30,000 bases of DNA from Chromera velia (lineage: Eukaryota; Sar; Chromeraceae): the NCBI GenBank assembly GCA_018398765.1, contig JAHBMJ010005942.1:1-30000 (forward strand), given 5' to 3'. Positions within the stretch are counted from its first letter, which is position 1, and every line of letters begins with the position of its first letter. The position numbers and the translations under genes were made by a program. The notes under the pieces were generated by a model, which worked only from the letters and a program-made list of their open reading frames with translations, ran no database searches and had not been told where the DNA came from. Of this stretch, positions 1 through 14,100 are shown piece by piece.

Positions 1-409
1 AAGAAAAAAGAAAAAAGGCCCACCGCAGCCCATCTCCCATGTCGGTAGGTGAAGAAAAAAGAAAAAAGGCCCACCGCAGCCCATCTCCCATGTCGGTAGT
101 TGAAGAAAAAAGAAAAAAGGCCCACCGCAGCCCATCTCCCATGTCGGTAGGTGAAGAAAAAAGAAAGAAAAAAAGAAAAAAGAAAAAAGGCCCACCGCAG
201 CCCATCTCCCATGTCGGTAGTTGAAGAAAAAAGAAAAAAGGCCCACCGCAGCCCATCTCCCATGTCGGTAGTTGAAGAAAAAAGAAAAAAAAAAGAAAAA
301 AGAAAAAAGGCCCACCGCAGCCCATCTCCCATGTCGGTAGTTGAAGAAAAAAGAAAAAAAGAAGAAAAAAGAAAAAAGGCCCACCGCAGCCCATCTCCCA
401 TGTCGGTAG
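1..409. repeat. About 51-bp minisatellite, 7 copies
   Basis: Each unit contains GGCCCACCGCAGCCCATCTC followed by CCATGTCGGTA and an A-rich GAAGAAAAAAG stretch; units differ by insertions in the A-rich part. The non-A part matches the 3' end of tentative exon 31 plus its donor, read on the minus strand. The array runs off the left edge. Confidence 0.9.
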
Positions 410-460
410 AGGCCTTCCCGACGTCACTCGTCCCGTCTGTTCCCAAATACTGTGCGGCAC
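385..460 (-). CDS. Exon 31 (tentative): RCC1-like AAQYLGTDG
   Basis: Acceptor GACTGCAG is followed by [20 protein letters not shown], then GDGLR, resembling the turn after a CWG motif. The CWG itself should lie in a small exon between 461 and 806 that I could not place; an 11-bp candidate at 505-515 fits the phase but not the motif. The end is put at CTGCG|GTGGGC, a donor-like site present in each unit of the adjacent 51-bp repeat. Confidence 0.45.
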
Positions 461-3400
461 CTGCAGTCAAACACCAACACTGATAAATCGGAAAATGACC
501 TCACATGCAGCCGATCTGGCTGTGTTTTCATCCAAAAAAATCAAGTCCTCAATTTAGGAAGGCGAAATGCAGACTGTGGCTGGCCACTGCTGATGCGCGC
601 TACATGACACTGCTGACCGCATCAGGCTACAGCAATCAAGGAGCAAAATAAGATTTAAGTGACTGCCTTCAAACGACAAGTTGAGCGAAAGACAAAGAAT
701 CGCACGGTAGAATCTTGCGCGTGTTGATAACTGTTCTGAATGCAACAACAGCAAAAGAACAGCTCTTCATGATTCCCAAAACCCATCCATTTTATTGCAC
801 ACTGACTTCACAAGGCCGTCTTCATGGCTGGTCATCACGCAGGTGAATCTCTCCCCCACCACGACTTTCTCTGCCGTCAGCTTCCTGCCTCTCCAGGTGC
901 CCAGGTCAATTGACGCCAAATTGGACATCGAGACCGTCCCCCCGTCTCCTGCCGCCGCGTCTGAGATGCCCTGTCCGAGTTGGCCAGCCGAGTTGTCACC
1001 CCAGCAGCGCGCTTCTTTCATTCCAGTGCCCAAGTTCAGGAAGATCACGCACGTGTGCTTCTCTGAAATGGCCAGGTCGAATATCTGGCCCCTGTCGCCT
1101 GCAGAAGAAGTAAAAGCTCGACAGCCCTGCACGCACACACACTCATGCAGATAGAGACAGTGGGGGGCGGCATGTCACTACGATCGAGTGACAAAGAGTA
1201 GCAGGGGCAAGGAAGTCTGGTTGCTCTTCAGGAAACGAGTCTGATTGGACAAGCCGAAGACACAGGGAAATATCTAGGGAACGAGTCTAATAGGACAAAC
1301 CGAGGACAGAGGCCCAGAAATACCCCAAAATATCCAGGGAACCAGTCTGATAGGACGAACCGAAGACAGAGGCACAGAAGCAGACACAGACACCACTTCG
1401 AAAAGAGACACCCATTTCTGGCGACATCATTTTAGAGTCTATCTCTAATCCGCATCATGCGTGTGGAAGCCTGCACGCCACCCCCAAGCCCCTCACGATT
1501 GATTCTGTCTCTTTAATTAATTTTGTAGACATGCAGACCTGAGTTGAGAGTCCCGTTGCGGTGCAGGTGGTTGCATCGTCTCCACACTGCAAGAATGGAT
1601 GCACAGATACCGCGCAGATACGCAATCAGATTGACGCACGCACATACGCAATCAGTTTGACGATTTGGTACCAGCAAACGTTCGATCGAGAATATGCAGA
1701 GAAATGCTTTCAATTGAAACATGCTTAATTTAGCATGTCGCCATGTCAGCAGCTTTGCTCGTTTTACTTTGGTAAAAACCGAAACTTCAAAGCTCTGTCT
1801 GTCTTCTTTCTGTCCGCCCACTTTGCTCCTTCCTTCGTCTTTTCCGCTCAATGCATCTTCTTCTCACTCACTCACTGGCGTCCTCACTCTCCTCATCTGT
1901 CTGAGTGCACTCACTGGCGTCCTCACTCTCCTCATCTGTCTGAGTACACTCACTGGCGTCCTCACTCTCCTCATCTGTCTGAGTGCACTCACTGGCGTCC
2001 TCACTCTCCTCATCTGTCTGAGTGCACTCACTGGCGTCCTTACTCTCCTCATCTGTCTGAGTGCCTACGACGGACCTGTCCCTGAGCAGCCACGCCGATG
2101 CAGGTGACACAGGTGTTGTCTGAGGCCTTCACTCCGCACGAGTGCGTCTTGGCGGTCTTGAACATTGACAGGCCCGCGTCCCCAGGCAGAAGCCCCGTGC
2201 CCAGCTCTCCCGTCACGTCCCCCAGAGTGGCGCTGCCTCCGACCTCGAGCCTGCACGAATAGATTGACAGACGGATGGATGGATGTCAACTTAATTTTCT
2301 TCTATCTTTACCAGTTTCAAATGAATGAATTCAAAGCGTGGATGTCAACTGTTTGACGTACGCTTTTTCAGCGAGGGAGCATCACAGCAGAGTCAAGATG
2401 TTTTTCGCTTGAAAGCTGCTGCAGGTCTTTTCCTTGCAAATTCAAGCGTCTCTTGCGCTTTGCTCGGGAGAGAGTCTGAAAAAAAAATCTCTTCCGACTG
2501 ACTGTGCGTTTGCGTTCGTTCCTGCACAGTAATATGGAGCGCCGGTGTCTGTCATGTTGAAAGCAGAGCTTCCGATGTCCGTCGACTGAAGGCACGAGGC
2601 TGCGAATCCCAGCTCCACTGCCACGATCGTGTGGTTGCTCTCCTTCAGCTCCACATCGGCGATGCTGGTGCCCGATCCAATGTTGGCAGAACTGGTTGCT
2701 CGGAACAACTGGTAGCTAGTGCCCTGGCCGAAACAGCGCAACTCCGTCCCGTGGTACCCCGCCACGCAGGTGTGCTCGTCCCCTGTACCCACTCGAAGAG
2801 CGGTCGCTGCATGCATGCATATGCGCATTCGAGGTCACCGTTTGAGTCAATCGATCTGTGCATTCGAGGTCACCGTTTGAGTCAATCGATCTGTGCACGG
2901 GTGGGTGTGCATGCATGTACTTAATTGTGCGGAAAAGGAGACCCCTGTCTGCGGAGTCTGCGAAAGTGGGCATCTGGTAACCAAGAACATCTTGCGTGCG
3001 TCAATTCTTGCGTGGGCATCTGGTAGCCAAGAACATCTTGCGTGCGTCAATTCTTGCGTGGGCATCTGGTAGCCAAGAACATCTTGCGTGCGTCAATTCT
3101 TGCGTGGGCATCTGGTAGCCGAGAACATCTTGCGTGCGTCAATTCTTGCGTGGGAATCTGGTAGCCAAGAACATCTTGCGTGCGTCAATTCTTGCGTGGG
3201 CATCTGGTAGCCAAGAACATCTTGCGTGCGTCAATTCTTGCGTGGGCATCTGGTAGCCAAGAACATCGAGTAAGAGAAAGACCGAGACTGGCACCGGGGC
3301 ATAAGAAGAACGACGCATGACAAAAAGCTTGGAAACCCCTTTCAAAAGGGGGACAAGAGCTAGAGCGCAGAACCAAAAGCAAAGACCAGAAGAGAGGACA

Positions 3401-6400
3401 ATTGGAAGGCAGAGGGTAGGAGAGAAGACACGAGAAGATGTGCACGAGTCGATTGCTACAGCTACTTCACTTACCGACACAAGTGATTCCGTCTCCGTCT
3501 GCAGACAAACAAACATTTGTACATGTATCTATGTCAACATGGGCTCCATGCATGTTTGTATCCGGTATCATACATACAGTGGACGTTCTTGACCCCGATC
3601 AGAACGAACACATGGATCGCACCGAAAGGCACGAACAGATTGACGCACCCCCATATTTGCGCCGAAGAGCTGCACGGGAGCTTCTCGTCAAAATGCACAG
3701 CAAAGGCGGAAAGTCATTTCCCTCCTCATGCACTTGACTAGGAGGTTGGAGGTTGGCATTGATCCATTACAGGACAGGACCGGGGATGGAAAGAACTTGC
3801 AAGGGTCTTCTCTTTTCTTCCTTTCTCTATCGACTGGAGAGTGACTCACCATATCCTTCGTTGCAACTACAAAGGAAGGAGTCCAGCGTCTTCTCGCACG
3901 TGCCGTAGTACTTGTTGCAGTTGTGGATCTCGGTGTAGCACTCATCAGCTGCGAGGAAGAGCAGAATGGACGGAGGGATTGAGGGGGGAAGCAAAACTAG
4001 AAGACGAGAAGGCAGGTACCCGTGCAGCCCATCATGCCCCCCACATTGTCTGTGCATATATGGATTCATTTTCATATACAGATACACGTAGGTAATTCTG
4101 TATGAAAGTGTATGAAAATGAATCCACACAGAGATACCTATGCAGCCCGTCATGCCCGCACTGTCTGTGCATACAGCGAATCAGCAACAACGTTTATTTT
4201 CGTGTGCAATTGTGTGTGTATGTGGCTCGGCACAAACTGACTGCAGGCGAGATTATTCCACTCGAGGTATTCGTTGCTCCACGTAGATGCAGTGCAGAGC
4301 TTCTCGGAAGTCGACAGGCCCATGTCTGCATGCAGACAGCACACAGACAAAAAAAAGAAACGCAGACACAATTCAGCAGGGAGACAATTGGACAGAAACC
4401 ATACAGACAAAAAAACGCAGAAAGAAACAATTCAGCAGGGAGACAATTGGACAGGGAGTGCCATCACACAAACGTCACTCTATCTGTTTCTTGCAGTCTT
4501 TTCTAGTCCTCAGTGGGTACAGGAAAGTGATGTGGAAGGGAGCTAGGGCCAAGAACAAAAAGGCACAGACAGAATTCTGGAACATGGCGCTGTCTTTTGC
4601 TGGGATGGGATCACAACAAAAACTTCAGCAAAAAAAGGAGGAAGGAATGCAGAAGAGAGAAGGGAGAGAGAATTAAGCGGAGCCGGTGTGCCTGTTGGCT
4701 AATCTGAAGAAAGAGAGAGACAGAGCGACTTCGATTACCACCCACTTTACTGCCTCTCTCATGTGTTTGTTAGTCTTTCCCTGTCTGTCTGTCCCTGCCT
4801 GTGTCTCTGTTTCTCTCTGTTTCTCTCTCTTTCTCTCTCTCTCTCTCTTTCTCTCCCTCTCTCTCGCCTCCTCCCTCTCCCCCTCTCTTCCTGTCTCTCT
4901 TTGTCTGTTTTCCTGTCTCTGGGTCTATGTGGAAGGCAGAGAGAAACCCGCATCTCTGGGTCTATGTGGAAGGCAGAGAGAAACCCAGAAAGACTTCTTC
5001 TGACCTTGCCAATAGTCTCCCTTGTCTCTGTCGTCCTTCCCTATCGTGTGGGTGTCTCCTGTGCCGAGATGGCCTGCAGGGGACAGAGAGAAAATCAGAC
5101 AGACAATCAAGTCAAGACAATAAAGAAAGTGCCACGCATGCGCCCAGATGCACTGAAAAGTATACAGATAAAGTGCTTTTATGACGGAGAGAAAAAAAAG
5201 GACATCAAATTTAAGCACAGGTGCAGTATGGTCCCTCTGACCACAGCGACACGTCTCTCGCAAAGCCGGTCAAGCAATCCGCGTGACGCACGCACAGATT
5301 GAGGAAAGCTCCCTTGCAAAGAAAGAGGGGCACAAAAATCATGCTTGTGGGGAGACAGCGGAAACAAACATGGCACAAACAAGAAAATTGCATGCGTTTA
5401 CTTTCATACAGAATTCTTTTTCTGTATGTATATATGTATATGAAAGTAAATGCTTGTGGGACAGCGCAAAGAAACATGATACAAACAAGAAAAAAGATAT
5501 CACGGTAAGGCAATACAGTGAGTGAAGAAGTATCAATCAAATGTTGAAAGAATGTTCACAAACAAGGAAAGATCAAACAAGGAGGCAGGCAGGCTGCCGC
5601 GACAGATCGACGTTCCCAGAGGAAGGAAAACATCCATCATGCAATTAAAGAACGCAGAAGCCTCCCTCCCTGCCTGCCTGCCTGCCTGTCTGCGTCCTTC
5701 CTCACTGATTCCTTCCTTCTCACAATCACTGGGTCTCTCCTCATCCCCCGAACGAACAGCCCATTCGACCAGCTGACCTGCTTCGTTTAGTCCCCTGCAA
5801 CAAGGTATCGATGCATCCATCCATGCAAGAAGGTATCGATGCATCCATCCATGCAAGAAGGTATCGATGCATCCATCCGTGCAAGAAGGTATCGATGCAT
5901 CCATTCATGCAGGATAATTCAGTGAAGAAGGGAAAGAATAAAGGAGGGCAAAAAACCCTAAAGGGTTCGTGACGTCTAGATATCCAGGCAAGCAAAACGC
6001 CAAAGGGGGTCCAGAGAAGACAACATCAATCAATCAATCAATCAATTGACTATAAGCCGGTGGATATTTCTATTTCTCCACGCTTGTCGCTTTAGCAGCA
6101 ACAGACAAACAGACACTGGCAGAACGATCGGTTGACTTTCCAAGCAGATGAAGGAAGCAGAGGGAGACTAATTGACGCACGCAAAAATTTGGATGCCTCC
6201 TTGCGTGCGTCAATTGACTTTCCAAGCAGATAAAGGAAGCAAAGGGAAACTGAAGGATCCAAAGTTTTCACTGAAGACTACGGGGCTTACCCACTTCCTG
6301 CTTGCAAGCCTGAGTGCCTGCCTGCCCGCCTGCCCGCCTGCCTGCCCGCCTGCCTGCCTGCCTGCCTGCCTGACTGACTGACTGACTCACCAGCACTTAA

Positions 6401-9400
6401 TTTCGACCGCCCCGTCGAGGACTGCGCACATGTGGTTCGACCCCGGGCCGCTAAAGAGCTTCGTGGCAAATCTACATACATTCATTTTCAAACAGAATAC
6501 ATTATTCATTCTATATGTATGTATGTATGTACGCTCTGCATTCAGGGCCGCTAAAGAGCTTCGTGGCAAATCTGCAGGTAGACGTCGACACAAAAGCAAT
6601 AAGACAATTCTTATGCTTCCTTCCTTCCTTTCTTTTGCTGCCTTGACTTGCTGACTTATGTCGTTCATGCGCAATTGAGGCTGTCAGCATACTATCAGGA
6701 TGTCCAGATCAAGACGGAAGTTCTCCTTCTCTCTCTCACGCTGTCTTGCTTTCGCTCTCGCGCTCGCTGTGCCTCTGAAAGAGTGTTTTTGTGTTCATAA
6801 GGAGGGAGACGGATGACCAGACAAGATTCCAGAATCCGCCACCACAAGGACACCCAGACAGAAGGCGTGAAGGCCGTCGGTGGCCAAGTCTAGAACTATT
6901 ACACAGAGCCTCTCCCTCCAAACCTAGGCCTAGCTGTCTCCCTGTGGTTCCTCCGACAAAGAGACAGAGACAGAGCAAAGAAAAGCAAAGAAGCAGAGAC
7001 GGAAGACTTACCTGTTGGTCCCAAAGTCCACTGCAGTGATGTTAGCTTTCATTTTCATTTTACAGAATTCTACATACAGAAGTGAATGCCTCTACATACA
7101 GAAATGAGTACAAGCACTTACCTGTTGGTCCCAAAGTCCACTGCAGTGATGTTGGCCATCAAAAGCGTAGCACCATCGTACCCCACACCGAGGCTGGTAG
7201 AAGAAGAGCCCCCTCCTGCCGGCCGAAAGAAAATCAATTGACAAAAGGACTATCCGACACAGCGAGCGACAGAAGAGGAATTCTACCGGCTTGTCCCCAA
7301 CCAACCTCTGTGAAGCCTTCCGAAAAGAAAAAAACGCCGTCGAAAAGTCATCCAAAGTCAAAAAAATGAACACACCACAGAAGAAGAAGAAACCATCGAA
7401 CAAAAGCCCATTGGTCTGTCTGGTACGTATTTTTTCTTCTTCCGACTTAAGAAAAAAAAGACCCACAGTTCCCTTACTTCTCCCTTTTCATACATAAAAA
7501 AATAATACGAGAGAGATCGAGTCGAGATTCTCAACACGCCTAGCTTCGTGTCCTCCTTTAAATTCCTCCTATGGGAATAGACTGATTGACTGACCAAAGA
7601 CCGCTTCCCCATCTGTAGCCGTGCTGTGGCCCCAAAAATATCCAAAAATATTCAAAAATATTCCAAAATATCCGACTGACCAAAGACTGCTTCCCCATCT
7701 GTAGCCGTGCTGTGGCCCCAGCATTTGACTTCCGAGGTCGCGCCTGCCGTTCTTCCTTGTGTGATCGCACACGCAAACTCCCTTCCAGCCGCAATTTGCA
7801 GAATTTGGCAGTCGTCGGACCCTGTGCAGAGGGTCACAAAGCTGCGAGAGAGAGAGCGAGCAAGAAGACAAAACGAAAGAAAGAACAGTACAGAGAATAA
7901 GAAAGAAAAAGAAAAGATCAAGGCACCCGAAAGAAAGTCTGCAGAATCAATCACCCCTGCCTGCAATACCTCCACTCCCTCCCCCGGGATGCTCATCTTC
8001 AAAGAAAGACCTGCTCGGAGCAGTTTCGACTTTCTTTATTCTCTGTGAAACGTTCAGTAAAGACACCAGCACTATTTTCGCCGTCGTCCTCCCCCACTCA
8101 TGCACTCACTTACTAACTTCCAGTTGTCTGCCCTTACTTTCATACAGAATTCTTTGTATGTGCATTTATGTATGTATGTATTTATGTATGTATGTATGTG
8201 TGTATGTATGTATGTATGCACACCGTCCTCCCCCACTCATGCACTCACTTACTTCCAGTTGTCTGCCAGGTCCGCTGAGGACTGTCCGACGCTGCCACTA
8301 GAGAGCGCGTCTGTGCCAAGCAATTTGTAGTTCCCGGCGCACTTCACGTTCCCGTTCGCATTATCAACCTGCATGTTCGCACATTTATTTTTTTTTCTGT
8401 ATATGTATGAAAGTAAACGGAGCACTTCACGTTCCCGTTCGCATTATCAACCTGGATCCATCCATCCATCCATGCACAAATATTAATATGTATTTGTTCG
8501 GTCAAAAACGTCTCTCTCGGCATCTTCTGTCTGTCGGTGCACATTTATTTGTTCGGTCAAAAACAGTTTCGGCATCTTCTGTCTGTGCACATTTATTTGT
8601 TCGGTCAAAAGCAGTCTCGGCATCTCCTGTCGGTGTTTGCTCGACTCTGCAGTCCAATTCATTCCTGGGGGGGGAGGGGCGGCACAAGAAGTTTCTCGAT
8701 CCCCCCATGCAATGATCAAACGACTCATTCATTCATTCATTCATTCATTCATTCATCCATCCATCCATCCATTCATTCATTCATTCATCCATCCATCCAT
8801 CCATCCATTCATTCATTCATTCATGATCAGACAAAAGAAAGCAAGCAAGCTGGGTTTGGTCGCCACCAGATTCTCTTTTCCTTCAGATCTTCCAATGGTT
8901 CCCTCCCCGACAGAACACACACACACCCTTCAGATCTGCAATTGGTTCCCTCCCAGACAGAACAAAAAAAAACACGCCCTTCAGATCTTCCAATGGTTCC
9001 CTCCCAGACAGAACACACACACACCCTTCAGATCTTCCAATGGTTCCCTCCCAGACAGAACACACACGCGCCCTTCAGATCTGCCAATGGTTCCCTCCCA
9101 GACAGAACACACACACGCCCTTCAGATCTGCCAATGGTTCCCTCCCAGACAGAACACACACACACCCTTCAGATCTGCCAATGGTTCCCTCCCAGACAGA
9201 ACACACACACACCCTTCAGATCTTCCAATGGTTCCCTCCCAGACAGAACACACACACTCCCTTCAGATCTGACAATGGTTCCCTCCCAGACAGAACGCAC
9301 ACACGCCCTTCAGATCTTCCAATGGTTCCCTCCCAGACAGAACACACACACGCCCTTCAGATCTGCCAATGGTTCCCTCCCAGACAGAACACACACACGC

Positions 9401-11084
9401 AGGTACCTACCTGGAAGCAAATAAAGTCGTCCCCTATAGCGATGTCTTTGATTGTCAGGCCGGTGCCAATGCTCACAGAGGGGGTGCCCGTCGCCATAGT
9501 GTCCGTATACCCGCCCACATACGCGACCGCCGACCCTCTCGCCAGCATGCCGTCAGTGTTGTCTGCTCAGACAACGCAAATCAAGAGAAAAGCCCAACAA
9601 AACGAACGGACGAAAAAAAGTCGACAGTAACGAAAGAAAGAGGTGCAGGCAGACAGGAGGCATATGTCTCCATCATCATGATCGGTGAGGAAGGTCTGTT
9701 TGGGTCACTGGGAGGAGAAATGAAATCATCCATCACGACGCAAAAAAAAGAAAAAAAGGCGAGAAAGGTCTCTTTGGGTCACTGGGAGGAGAAATCAAAT
9801 CAATCATCCATCACGACACAAAAAAAAGGAAAAAAGGCGAGGAAGGTCTGTTTGGGTCACTGGGAGGAGAAATGAAATCGCAAAAAAAAGAAAAAAAGGC
9901 GAGGAAGGTCTGTTTGGGTCACTGGGAGGAGAAATCAAATCAATCATCCATCACGACGCAAAAAAAAAAAAAGCGAGGAAGGTCTGTTTGGGTCGCTGGG
10001 AGGAGAAATGAAATCAATCATCCATCACGACGCAAAAAAAAAAGCCTCGTTCGTCCATCTCTCTCTTGATGGATGGATAGATGGGGCATGCATGCAGTGG
10101 AAAAAAGGATTTTCTTTCATACAGAATTCTTTTATGTACACAGAATAAAATGTATAAGGTTTACAGTAAAAGAATTCTGTATGAAAGAAAATGGATAGAT
10201 GGGGGATGCATGCATGCAGTGGAAGGAAGGAAAAAGATTGGAAGGAAGGAAGACAGACAAAGGCAGGCATGCAGGCAGCACGGGGGGAGAGGAGAGGAGG
10301 CCTGGCTGCACGTCCTCGATGGATCGCCTTATCGAAAAGCGGAGGGAGGGAGTGAGGGAGTCTGGACAAGTACAGCCGAGCGCTCCCTCTTCGTTCGTTC
10401 GTTTGTTTGTTCAGCTGACCTCCCCAGCACACGGCCGTCCCGTCCGTGAACAGAGCATGTATTCATTTATTTCTTAATGTAAATACATACAAATACCTGT
10501 TCTGTATGAAAGTAAATACATACACTCACCTCCCCAGCACACGGCCGTCCCGTCCGTGAACAGAGCGCATCTGCACGCAGAGCGAGAGAGACATGCACGC
10601 ACGCAGTGTGAGCACGTGAGCACGGTCTTGTTCGTCGACACATGAAAAGAAAGCCTCACTCACTTCGCTTCACAAAAACGAGAACGCATAATGAAATGCC
10701 GCTTCATGCACATGAGTACTCACATGCCCAAGATGTCTGCAAGGAAGAGAGACAATGTAGAGACGCCCTCTTTGTGCGGAGAAAAAAAAAACAAGGCGGC
10801 CGAGTCAATACGTACTCAAAATCATGCATGCGGATGGATACACACGTGCCCCCCCCCATCTATCTATCAAAGCAAAAGTTTCTTTCACCGACTGACGAGG
10901 CGTCGTATCCTGAGTAGACTTCTCGACAACGGTGCCGCCCCCCAATGTGATGCAGTTTGCCAAGTGGATGCCGAACCTGAGAAGAAAAGAAAAGAAAGAT
11001 GCAGAATAGAAATATGCACACGTACATACATCTATCTAGATGCACATACACACACAGTAAGCCAAGGGGATGGCGAACCTATGT

Positions 11085-11128
<44 letters not shown>

Positions 11129-14100
11129 AAAAAAGGGGGGAGTGATCGAAGGACCGTTTCCTTTCATTCTTCATCTGGACCCACGCATGGACACACACAA
11201 ACTTTCATTCTTCATCTGGACCCACGCATGGACACACACAAACAGACGCTTAGACACAGGCAGGTACTCAGGTGCCTGTTGAAGGCGAACTCCTACGGTT
11301 GGTGGGAGGTTTTACTTATTTATTTATTTTCATGCAGAAAAAGAATGTATGAAAATAAATGCATGCAGGTACCTGTTGAAGGCGAACTCCCACGGTTGGT
11401 AGGGAGTAGTGTCGTTGTTCTGTCCTGCTTGCCCTCTGTCGTTCTTCCCCCAGCCTGCGCAGATGTATGTATTTACTTTCATACAGAATTCTGTATTTAA
11501 TTTAATTAAATGCATGTATTTAATTCTGTATGAAAAAAAAAGTCCTGCTTGCCCTCTATCGTTCTTCCCCCAGCCTGCGCAGATGCATGCATGCATGTTC
11601 ACTTTAGATCAATCAGGCGAAGTAAGGAAAAAAAGTGATAGGCCTTCCAGCCATGAATTCCAACTTAATTCACTCACGTGCTTTTTACATTAATTGCTAT
11701 TCCCACTCTGGTTGTGCACCCTTGCAACGGCAGGCCGACCCTTCACTCTCTGCGATGCAGATTGTTAAATCTCTCCTTTCATTATGCACCCCTCTTGAAA
11801 TGCACTCAGTCACTCACTCAGTCACTCACTCACTCACTCACTCACCCGATTGATGCAGGGACCCACACTCATGCACCCTCCTGACCGGCCGGCCTGCCCC
11901 TTTGGAGTCCCCCCCCGGCCGGCCTCTCTCTCTACTCCCGAAGAATCTCAAAAGATCCGATTTATGGCTGTCCAAATGAAACAAACAAATAAAGAAAAAC
12001 GGCACCCATACATCCATCCATCCATCATGCGCATGCATGCAGCAGGACGAACGATCGATACCTAGCCGTGATGGCTTCACACTTACACTTGATGCAGTCA
12101 GATGTTGCAGAGGGTTTCAGGTACACGCATTTATTTTCATAAGTACGCAATAAATAAATAAGTACAAAATTCTGTATGAATACTTACACTTGATGCAGTC
12201 AGATGATCCAGAGGGTTTCAGGTACACGCACGTGAACTGGTTGCCTGCCGAGACCTGGTAAGGGTAGATGCCGGTGTCCAGATTGTCGAACCTCTCGTAT
12301 GCCACAGGGATCAGATCGTCCCCGTACCCCGACCCCTCGGTAATGTTGTTCCAGTACCCCAACGCTCTGTGCGTGTTCATACCAGCGCTGCAGATTTTAT
12401 TTTCATACATACAGAATAAATACATGCACAGTTCCAGTACCCCAACGCTCTGTGTATGTTCATATCAGTGCTGAATCAAAATCACTGCGAAAGAAACCAT
12501 TTGGCAATCTGCGGCAGAGAAAGAAAAAAAAAAAAGCGAAAGAAACCATTTGGCAATCTGCGGCAGAGAAAGAAAAAAAAAAGCGAAAGAAACCATTTGG
12601 AAATCTGCGGCAGAGAAAGAAAAGAAAAAAAAGCGAAAGAAACCATTTGGCAATCTGCGGCAGAGAAAGAAAAGAAAAAAAAGCGAAAGAAACCATTTGG
12701 CAATCTGCGGCAGAGAAAGAGCAACCAAGAAGAAATCGGAGCAGGCTTTCGTACAGGCCCACAGCGACAAACATAAACCGACACAATGAATAGCTAGGGG
12801 CAGAAATGGGGAGCAGGAATGAAGGAACGGAGACGCCCCTCCCTCCCTCCGCATGCAGGCAGGCCTGACTGAATCGATCGAACCCAAAGAGAGAGAGAGT
12901 ATCTATCCGCAGCAAACTGTCAAAGAAAGCAATCCCTCCCATGAATGATCAAACCAAAAGGAGAAGAAACGCAATCAATCCTGCTCCTCGTCCCCCCCCC
13001 TGTTGACCATCTGATTTGGATATGCACGTTGGAGACGAGCGTGAAGTCTGCAGGGTCTCCCAGGTACCCCAGGAAGCAGTGGTGGTCTACCCCCCCCGCC
13101 ATCGCATACAGTGTCAAGTTCCCCGTGGAGGCCCCTGTGATCTCTGAGTTGATCACGTTCGGCCCTGTGGGGTACGAGTCGATGCCGAGGGTGGTGTCGT
13201 TGGCACGCAGCAGGAAATTGCCCTTGTCCTGTCTCCCGAAGCACTTCATCGTCTTGCCTGTATGCGTCCATACATCGATGGATCGATCGAGGGAGATGAG
13301 CAACAGCGGATGGATCGAGGAATGGAGACCATGCAGAAGTGCTAGGAAGAGAAAGAGTCAACGAGGGGGGCGAGGTCAGGATGGCGAGCTAAAGAAACAC
13401 AAAGAGAAAAAGACAAAAGACGGTGCACATGTACCGGAAAGGATCACTTGAACAAAGAGATGAAAAAGAGAATGGAGACGGAAAAAATGGATTTTTTTGG
13501 ATTTTTTTTTATGAAAATAAATGCACGCACTGAAAAGGATCACTTGAACAAAAAGAGGCGAGAGAATGGAGAGAGAATTAAAAGAAGAGCGATCAAGAGT
13601 CCATGCACTGACCGAGATACGCGCCCACGCAAGTTTGTTCGAGTCCGAGGGAGACCAGAAATTTAACATCTGCAGCAAGACAGACAAAAATAAAGAACGA
13701 AAGAAAGGAAGGGACAGAGAGGAGAGACATTCAAGCAAGACCATTCATTAATGCATGTACCCTTGCCTCCAGACAGCCACACAAAGGAAAGGAAGACTGA
13801 TACATGAAGAATTGAATTGACGCACGCAAGGCCATTCATTCATTTACCCTTGCCTCCAGACAGCCACACAAAGTAAAGGAAGACTGATGCATGAAGAATT
13901 GAATTGACGCACGCAAGGACGCATCCAAATTTGCGTGCGTCAACTGCCTCCAGACAGCCACACAAAGGAAAGGAAGACTGATACATGAAGAATTGAAACT
14001 ACAGCCTCGATCGTTGACTGAATGCATTAGCGTCTGCCTCTGCCGTACTTTCTTTTTGCATCCCGAGACTTGGAACCAACCGAGCACACACACGCACACA

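Noticed and set aside
39..483. Plus-strand [15 protein letters not shown] repeat ORFs
   Set aside because: They arise from the A-rich 51-bp satellite and lie antisense to the RCC1-like frame.
505..515. 11-bp micro-exon (CCAG|ATCGGCTGCAT|GTGAGG)
   Set aside because: The phases fit between exons 30 and 31, but it does not restore the expected C-W-G motif, so it is not annotated.
767..806. End of the protein at the TGA at 767-769 (…[10 protein letters not shown])
   Set aside because: The frame is open, but a GTCAGT donor at 806 matches the gene's usual donor and the residues after it do not fit the RCC1-like repeat. Kept only as an alternative.
1868..2110. Minus-strand peptide repeat [13 protein letters not shown]
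   Set aside because: It is attractive as a coding repeat, but the frame of exon 29 meets TGA in the first unit. The repeat frame differs, so it is intronic.
8883..9400. CRISPR-like array
   Set aside because: The whole unit repeats, including the supposed spacer; variation is only AC-run length and single bases.
8537..9424. Plus-strand 295-codon ORF with repeated [19 protein letters not shown] peptides
   Set aside because: It is a reading of the 46-bp minisatellite and microsatellites on the strand opposite to the gene, and all frames are open over the array.
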